Shown here: positions 57,441 to 64,000 of the stretch, in pieces
Layout: every line of letters starts with the position of its first letter
Numbering within the stretch: position 1 is the stretch's first letter
Notes under the pieces: model-generated
Told to the model about the DNA's origin: nothing
The model's input: only the letters and a program-made list of their open reading frames with translations
Database searches by the model: none
Program-made: the position numbers and the translations under genes
DNA from: Arachis hypogaea
Lineage: Eukaryota > Streptophyta > Magnoliopsida > Fabales > Fabaceae
DNA: 64,000 nt
Reading direction: 5' to 3'
NCBI RefSeq assembly: GCF_003086295.3
Contig: NC_092040.1
Coordinates: forward strand, 1,116,001 to 1,180,000

Positions 57441-57563
57441 ATTTTTGTGTATAAATATATATGTGGTTTAATTTATTTTTAATATGTATTTATATTTTTA
57501 ACATATATTTTATATTGGTGGCTAATTTTGATGGCTGATTTTACTGTATATATAGCATTACTC
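57440..57563. mobile_element. Family X MITE, copy 3 (opposite orientation, truncated)
   Basis: gtataaatatatatgtggtt, then aatttatttttaatatgta, then ggtggctaattttgatggctgatttta is the reverse complement of the element at 18165-18320. The left terminal part is missing. Confidence 0.55.
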
Positions 57564-58129
57564 TTTTTATATTTGCCTTGCATTTAAATTAATAAAAACT
57601 GTATGTTTTTTAAATTTTTTTCACTAAAAGTATTGACTTATTTCAAAATTATTATGAATTTTATGTCTTTTAAGAATAAGTTTTTTAGATAATTTATAAG
57701 TGTGAAATATTTTTTATTTTATAAAATAGTCCACTAAATTTTAATTATAATATGGTATCTTTTATTTTTCTATAAATATTTACGCTCTAAATCTCTAAAT
57801 ATTTTATAATTATGAAATATCTCTCACTTTATAAAGTAGTTTTTGAATTTAAGTTAAATACATTCGATCGCAATTCTAATAACAACTTTTATTCACATGC
57901 ATATATAACTAATTGACTCATGAATAAAGGAAATTTAGGTTTATAAAAAAATATATCTTTCATCTCATCATAAAATTGAAAATTTAAGTCCACTCAATCT
58001 CAATTCTAATAAAAACCTTTATTCACTTATACAACATATGAACGAAGGGAATTTAGATTTGTGGAAGGAGCATTCATAGTTTTCGTTCAAACCATTAACA
58101 ATGAGTTGATGAATGAGATTGATTTTACC

Positions 58130-58308
58130 TTTTTTTTTTGTTACCCACAGTATTCTTCAATCCGACAAGTTAAAAATTAATTCATCGCATATCTGAGCTC
58201 CATTTAAGGGTTTATCATTGGCCAATGAGTTGCTGCATACATAAGACAAGATTTGAACCCCCAACACTTTTTTAAGTAGACGAATGAACTGATTACTCGA
58301 CCAACCTA
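58130..58308 (-). mobile_element. tRNA-derived SINE
   Basis: On the minus strand it starts GGTTGGTCGAGTAATCAGTTCA, an A-box-like region, has the B-box-like GGTTCAAATC (58259-58250) about 40 bp later, and ends in GGTAACAAAAAAAAAA. It is flanked by ATTGATTTTACC (58118-58129) and ATTGATTATTTTACC (58310-58324), a target duplication with a 3 bp indel. Spaced A and B boxes of the RNA polymerase III promoter, an A-tail and a long duplication define a SINE. Confidence 0.75.
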
Positions 58309-58324
58309 AATTGATTATTTTACC

Positions 58325-60620
58325 TACCTTTAATTTGCTTAATTTTACCTACATATATATGTAGCATTATATTAGCATTCATACAGATATGGTTGAAACT
58401 CATATATTTAATTTAAGATTTCATATATTAAAATTGAGTGCTTTTAATTTATCCCAAAAACTAGTATAACGGATTATGAGTGAATTACATTTATAAATAT
58501 TCTAGAGATCATTTTTTTAAGAGATGTAGAATTTTTTCATGTCCATAAATAAACACCTGAATTATAAAGTTTAATTGCTAGAATAATCATTCGTGAGTAG
58601 TCTGATTATATTAAATTTAATAGGTTTTGATTAAGGTAATAAACTGGTAGTTTTTACTTTGATTCATTAATCTAGTTTAAAATTATAATTCATTGAATTG
58701 TAAAACAAAACGCAAATGTGACTCGTAAAATATAAAAATTATGACAAAAAAGTTGATAGCAAAAATTAATTTTACAAATAATAAAATAAATCTTAAATAA
58801 ATTAAATTATTTAAAAGACTATAACTAATATATATAATAACAAATTAAAAGTCATAACACAAATTCGTAACTCAACTCACAAATTAAAATATAAATTTAC
58901 AATTTATAAATTTATACAACACTAAAATAAATTCAAATAGTAAATAAAAAAAAAGAATTATCATGCCACCAGCACCATATTTCTCTGTATTGCATACTTT
59001 AATGATATTATGTTAAAGCTAAATTAATAATAAAAATATTCATTTTGATCAATTAGACATTCTAATTGAAAAGATTTATTTTACGTATCTGATAATGGTA
59101 TATTATAATTACGTGCACGCAGAGATACTATAATTCACATAAAACCAGATTTTAGATTGAACAATATAATCAACCTGCCATATAATCAGTAAGCTAATAA
59201 AGATAGATGATAGCAATTCAACCTATAATATAATCAATAATAAACAAACACAACAACAGATTAAACTAGCAGCAGTGAAGGAAAGAGAAAAGTAGTAGTG
59301 ATTCAGACTCTAAAACTAGAGAGGCGAACCAGAAATAAAGAGACAAGTCATAGAGTCTCACAAGTCACAATCGCAAAATGATGCTTACGCAGTCCAACCA
59401 TTACCAGTGCGATTCGACAACACCGACATCAAATCTCACGGTGAGTCAACGACACTCTAAATTGGAAATTTCGATCGCGCAGAATTCAAATTTCAGAAGG
59501 ATAGAGAGTTAGAGTCAAAGGGAGAGAGAGACAGAGATTAAAACTTAAGAGAAGTGAAATTTTGAAATTTTCTCAATAGCAATAAACTGTAAAAATGAGA
59601 GAGGTTAAAAGATTAAAAAATTTATTGCTAGTTTGCTAGGACTTTTCTATTTTCTACGGTCTTCTATTTAGATTGAGCCATTAGGTTAAATTGAACTGCA
59701 ATCAAGGCTAAGAAAAAAACTTTTTCAATCTAAAACGCAACATGACGGCAGAAGCAACAATTTAAGCAACTCTATGTTTTTACATGAAGAAACACAAACT
59801 CGTGCGTTTTCACGAGTTAAAACGCGATTCTAACTATCTTAATTTTAATACTATATTAAAATTAAAATTAAATTTTTGAAAAATAAAGTCCCTATTAAAT
59901 TATAAAATCTAATCTAATCCAATCCAATATTATAAAATCACTTAACTAAAAATAAGCACGCTCAAAATAATTACTTGTAAATCTAAGGAGATGTATTATA
60001 AATGGATGATATTTATCATAAAATTATTTTTTTTAAAATTTAAGTTAATAAAAAAAAACATAATTGATTATCTTTTTAATATTTGTTTCAAATAAAAGAA
60101 TTTATTTTAAATTTATTTAATTTTTTACACCATTTTTTTATTTATCTTATACTTTTTTAAAATTTATTAAAAATCGAACTCTAAATTTTTTAAACAAAAA
60201 AATTTAATATTATATTATAAAATTATTTTTTAAAATTTTAAATAAATAAAAATATATAACATAAATAATTATATCTTCCAACAATATCTTTTAATTTTTT
60301 AATTAATTTTTAAACTCAAGTTAGTCTCGTTTCATATAATTTTGAAAACATATATAGCTGAAATAATCCATGTGCAGAGCCCATCGTTGTGATCATATTA
60401 AATTTGAGCCGCCGTTCGTTCATTTCTACTGTAGCTACTTCATGTCTGTCTCGATTGTATCGAAAATCGTCAAATGTTGAGAGAATTGGTGAGTCAAAGC
60501 CTGAATCAGAATTTAGTCAATTTACTAAAAACAAAAACAACAATGCAACTAAGATTGGAGACCCCATTAAATCAAGCAACTTGCTTTTTGATACGATCTT
60601 GGGCTAATTTTAATGTTTTA
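58325..60620. other. Intergenic; unassigned balanced patch at 59280-59600
   Basis: Mostly AT-rich. The stretch 59280-59600 is GA-rich on this strand (CT-rich on the other) and resembles a 5' untranslated region pointing left, but I could not find a following coding exon. A 72-codon frame at 60389-60607 is not recognised. Confidence 0.4.
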
Positions 60621-60624
60621 GTAA

Positions 60625-60775
60625 TTATTAGGACATCATAAAATCAACCACAAAAAATAAATTTTAATATAAAATATATATTAAAAAATAAAATATACAT
60701 TAAAAATAAATTATAAAATATATAACTAATTTGTGACTAATTTTTAATATATAAATAACATTTTTAATATAATCC
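60625..60775. mobile_element. Family X MITE, copy 4 (degenerate)
   Basis: aaaatcaaccacaaaaaata ... aatataaaatatatattaaa ... aactaatttgtgactaattt ... tatataaataacattttta follows the order of the element at 18165-18320 with many differences. Confidence 0.45.
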
Positions 60776-62010
60776 TTATTCAAGAAAATATTTATCTATC
60801 ATTTGCGTGGTATATTAATTATTAGTGGATATATATTGTTTGAACGGTGAGATTGAATTATTACATGCATATTGTAAAGAGTTTATATTGGATTATTTAT
60901 GTTTGAATTTATTTTTTATTAATTAAATTTCAATTCCATGTGCTTTTGATATATAGATAAAAGTAATTAATTTTTATATACATTATTTGTTCCAAAAGTT
61001 AATGTTATTTACATGGAAAAACTTAATGATAATGTAAATATAGAAGCTTACATTAATTATGAGTTTAATTTGATGAATTGAACGTGTAAATAATTTTACA
61101 TAATTATTTAATTAAATTTATAAATTTAAAAATTAATTATTTTTAATAATATAACAAAAATGTAATTAAATATCTATAAATTTTTTTTACATATATAAAA
61201 ATTGAATTCTTAATATATAACGCATAAAAATTAAAGTCTGTTATACTCTTTACACTTACAAATAGAAATGTCACCAAATATTTTTTTTTAAAATTTAAAT
61301 TGATAAAAAGAACATATGAATAATTTATAGTTATATTTATGAGAGAAAGAAATAATGAGAAGTATAGAACTAATTTAAATTGATCTCATAATTAATTTAC
61401 TAATTAAATGTTAAAAATTTAAATCATATTTTTTATATATAATAATTTATTAGCTAACAATAAATCTCTAAATAGAAGTTGCATTTGGAAAGAATTAATC
61501 CTTATTATGTAATGAGGAGCACAATCGTCAGACTTTATGTCATGCCCTATATCTTATTAAACTAAGCAATCCATATATCATCATATTGAAAAGTAAGGGA
61601 AGGGAAAAAAAAAGGAAATATCCATGACTCTAGTAATTTCGAGCGGCTAATTTTTTTTGTATATTAAAAAAATATTGGTGTAATATTCAATTAGTAGATT
61701 TTATAGTATTTTTTAAAATTGTGGAAGTAAAACAATATACTTTATTTATATTGTATATTTTAAATTAAAATATAATATACAAAAAGACGTATTGTCAGTA
61801 TAAAGAGGACGTATTGTCCTATTCCTATAATTTTAAAAAACATCATCAAATCTAATGAGTGAATATTACACCAATATTTTTTTAATATACAAAAAAAATT
61901 AAAGTCATTCCCAGCAGGTTGCTTCCTCAATATTTCCATTTGATTATTAATTTGTTTAGTAAATGTAATTTAAAAATGAAAAGCAAGCAATGACATTACA
62001 TGTTGAATCT
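60776..62010. other. Upstream region of MYB gene
   Basis: AT-rich; no separate gene recognised. A 22 bp segment (caccaatatttttttaatata) occurs inverted at about 61658-61690 and 61868-61892, giving a pair of arms about 200 bp apart. Confidence 0.5.
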
Positions 62011-62021
62011 AGCTTGACAAC

Positions 62022-62030
62022 TATATATAA
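62022..62030 (+). promoter_or_regulatory. TATA box of MYB gene
   Basis: TATATATAA about 120 bp before the MYB ATG, at a normal distance for a short plant leader. Confidence 0.55.
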
Positions 62031-62149
62031 AAGCACCACATATATCATGAAATGCTCAAAGCAACACTAGTGTTCCTAACAAGAAAATTAATCTCTCTTT
62101 TGAAGTTGAAACATCGTAACTATCATTGTGTAACATCTGAAATCAATCG

Positions 62150-63925
62150 ATGGGAAGGTCACCATGCTGTGATGAGAGTAGCGGTAATGTAAAGAAAGGG
62201 CCATGGACACCAGAAGAGGATGAGAAGCTGATTGATTACATAAAGAAACACGGTCATGGAAGTTGGAGAACTCTTTCAAAGCGTGCTGGTCTCAACAGAT
62301 GCGGTAAGAGCTGCCGACTCAGGTGGGCTAACTACCTTCGTCCCGATATCAAGAGAGGCAAATTCACCCCAGACGAGGAGAGGATCATCGTCAACCTTCA
62401 TTCTCTTCTTGGAAACAAGTCTGTGTATCACATTTATACTTCTTTTTCATTTCATTTCTTTAAGGTGAAAATTCATGTGCAGTTGATTTCACAAGAAGTT
62501 GATAATTGAGAGCCGTTAGATAAAAATTTAGTCAAATAATCTAACCGTTTTCAATTACCAACTTCACGTGAAGTCAACTGTACATGAGTTTCCACCTTTC
62601 TTTAAACTTTTGGAATGAGTGGTTTTAATCGAATTATTTCATTAATTATGTTTGTTATAGGTGGTCAAAGATTGCAAGCCATCTTCCGGGAAGAACTGAT
62701 AATGAGATAAAGAATTTCTGGAACACTCACATAAGGAAGAAGCTTCTGCAGATGGGTATTGATCCAGACACACACAAGCCAAGGACTGATTTCAATCACC
62801 TCATCAATCTCACACACTTGCTTGCAGCAGCCATCTCCTCCAATTCAGGGAATCCTATGATGAATATGAACACTCCTACTTGGGGGAGAAACCCTAATAT
62901 TGCTCTACAAGGAGATGTTACTTCTCAATTATCCCAACTACATCTGTTGCAAAATCTGTTGCAAATTATGAACAGCAACACATTTGTTAATCTGGGGAAT
63001 AACCCTAATTTCCCCTTAGGAAACCCCAGCTTCAATAATTCTTATCTTAACGGGTCAAACATCCTTCAAACTGTAGAACCTTTTGCTGGATTGAAAAGTG
63101 AAGAATATGGATCACAATCAAACCCTACTACTGGTCTATTATCTCAATCAGACTACAGTAGTGACTTCTTTCAACATGGATTGTCAACAAATACACAAGA
63201 GCTTGAATGCTATAACAAACTCAGCAACACTACTAATCAAGCAGAGATTAATCCACTGTTTCCTGCATTAGTAGCATCCTCTCCAGTAATTACTGATGGA
63301 ACCTGCAGCAGCTTCAACCAGATGGAGAATAAGAATAGTAGCTGTTGCAACACAGCTCCAACATCCACAGCACAGTCACCTAATAATAATTCCAACACAA
63401 TCTTTGATGATTTGGAGAAGCTCCTTCAGGATGATGAAACATCTGCCTCCTACTGGAAAGATATTCTAGAGTATGCCCTTGTTCTTGTTATCTGATTATA
63501 TTGCTCTAGATTCTAGGTGCATGCATTACTACACGCTGAAAACTCAGGTGCAGTTAACTTTACGTGAAGTTGATAGTTAAAAATCGTTAGATAATAATTA
63601 AGTCAAACCTATCAATTCATTTAACGACTATCAATTATCAACTTCACGTCAAGTTAACTTCTTTCTTCCACCTTACTAGATTCCACCTTACTAGATTCTT
63701 ATGCATAACCATATGGTACTTACGGTGCAGTTTCACCAAAACATGCAAGTGTTTGATTGGCTATTGCCTGTAGCATAATGTAAACATACTATAATCGTTC
63801 CAATTTCTGTTTAATTTTATTTTTTATTTTTTTTTATAGAGGCTCTTTTAGATAATAATCTGATATATATTTTCTTGTTATTTTTCAGCTTGACATCAAT
63901 ATGTGCCTCAGAGAATTCGTGGTAG
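62150..63925 (+). CDS. R2R3-MYB transcription factor
   Basis: Exons 62150-62418, 62661-63470 and 63889-63925 give 371 residues. R2 and R3 repeats occupy about residues 10-116. Markers: MGRSPCCDE start, [80 protein letters not shown], then [20 protein letters not shown], typical of the subgroup containing MYB9/107/39 and MYB93 (suberin-related in Arabidopsis; transfer of function is inference). The C-terminus is Asn/Ser-rich with an acidic [12 protein letters not shown] segment. The usual first intron inside R3, next to GLNRC, is absent. Exon 3 encodes only the last 12 residues (ending CASENSW). If intron 2 is retained, the protein ends instead in EYALVLVI at 63495. Both introns contain a MITE of one family. 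Confidence 0.9.
62464..62596. mobile_element. Mutator-type hairpin MITE in MYB intron 1
   Basis: GGTGAAAATTCATGTGCAGT at the left and ACTGTACATGAGTTTCCACC at the right are inverted. An exact 9 bp duplication, TTTCTTTAA, flanks it (62455-62463, 62597-62605), the Mutator-type target length. The 133 bp would fold almost end to end; the right arm contains TTCACGTGAA. Confidence 0.85.
63535..63672. mobile_element. Mutator-type hairpin MITE in MYB intron 2
   Basis: Same family as 62464-62596: GCTGAAAACTCAGGTGCAGT at the left, cttcacgtcaagttaactt then ttcttccacc at the right. Flanks TTACTACAC and TTACTAGAT match at 7 of 9 positions, so this copy is older. A 14 bp tandem repeat (ccaccttactagat) follows its right end. 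Confidence 0.75.
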
Positions 63926-64000
63926 ATGGAAGGAATCATCATTCAGTCTCAGAAAAATCAATTTACAATTTTGAAAAAAAAATTATGCATATATAATTTA

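Noticed and set aside
59280..59600. Apparent leftward 5' leader of a gene
   Set aside because: CT-rich on the minus strand like a leader, but no coding exon follows to the left and no transposon ends could be found, so no gene was called.
60389..60607. Possible small gene or pseudogene
   Set aside because: 72 codons, no recognised domain in any frame and no surrounding exons; not supported.
1..64000. tRNA, rRNA, known microRNA and CRISPR features
   Set aside because: I looked by eye for tRNA B-box arms, conserved mature miRNA strings and spaced repeats. Apart from the SINE boxes nothing convincing was seen; a covariance-model search would be decisive.

Overview
This is a 64 kb piece of a legume nuclear genome, almost certainly Arachis (peanut and its wild relatives). 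The background is very AT-rich, with intron-containing plant genes, tens of microsatellites and many plant transposon families. The 1.8 kb solo LTR at 41861-43673, with its 'GGCGTTGAACGCCA'-type phrases, and the Tourist-like and Mutator-like MITE families are sequences I associate with Arachis. The genus call rests on memory of those repeats, not on a search.

Five protein-coding genes can be modelled with splice sites. (1) A three-exon TPR protein at 4108-5053 (+), with an ABRE/G-box cluster about 240 bp upstream. (2) A six-exon nucleolar protein with two RRMs (Nop12/RBM34 type) at 11128-13847 (+). (3) A four-exon VTT/'SNARE-associated' membrane protein (TMEM41/DedA type) at 15046-17533 (-), tail-to-tail with gene 2 and containing a GC-AG intron. 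(4) A single-exon inositol-tetrakisphosphate kinase, ITPK1-like, at 47632-48780 (+), with two overlapping short uORFs in its probable leader. (5) An R2R3-MYB at 62150-63925 (+) that lacks the usual first intron and carries one hairpin MITE of the same family in each of its two introns. The genes are unrelated to one another; there is no operon-like organisation.

Much of the rest is transposons, many defined to the base by target-site duplications (TSDs). They include two hAT-type elements of one family (158-889, 3057-3659); a 1.25 kb hAT-type element with a Tourist MITE nested in it (52306-53551); two more Tourist MITEs (22329-22713, 54843-55216); a Pack-MULE carrying a broken PPR-gene fragment (about 8771-10393); and a 2.5 kb MULE with a decayed MuDR-type transposase and an antisense plant-mobile-domain exon remnant (32323-34836). 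There is also a tRNA-derived SINE (58130-58308) and a retroposed sequence of unknown family with a perfect 15 bp TSD (50651-50921).

Two LTR-retrotransposon blocks dominate the middle. At 25720-31403 lies a young Ty3/gypsy chromovirus on the minus strand. It has nearly identical LTRs and an almost intact gag-pol frame broken by one stop codon and one frameshift. Its LTR contains a long 10-bp-period array of TTCnnGAAnn units, which is the heat-shock element pattern, upstream of a TATA box. At 34873-44796 is a three-layer nest: a miniature LTR element (TRIM) was split by a 9 kb gag-only Ty3/gypsy element with 2.6 kb LTRs, and a solo LTR then landed in that element's 3' LTR. All three layers have recognisable TSDs. 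The remaining stretches (about 17.7-21.5, 22.7-25.1, 44.8-47.2, 55.2-57.4 and 58.3-62.0 kb) are AT-rich intergenic DNA with only small MITE remnants.
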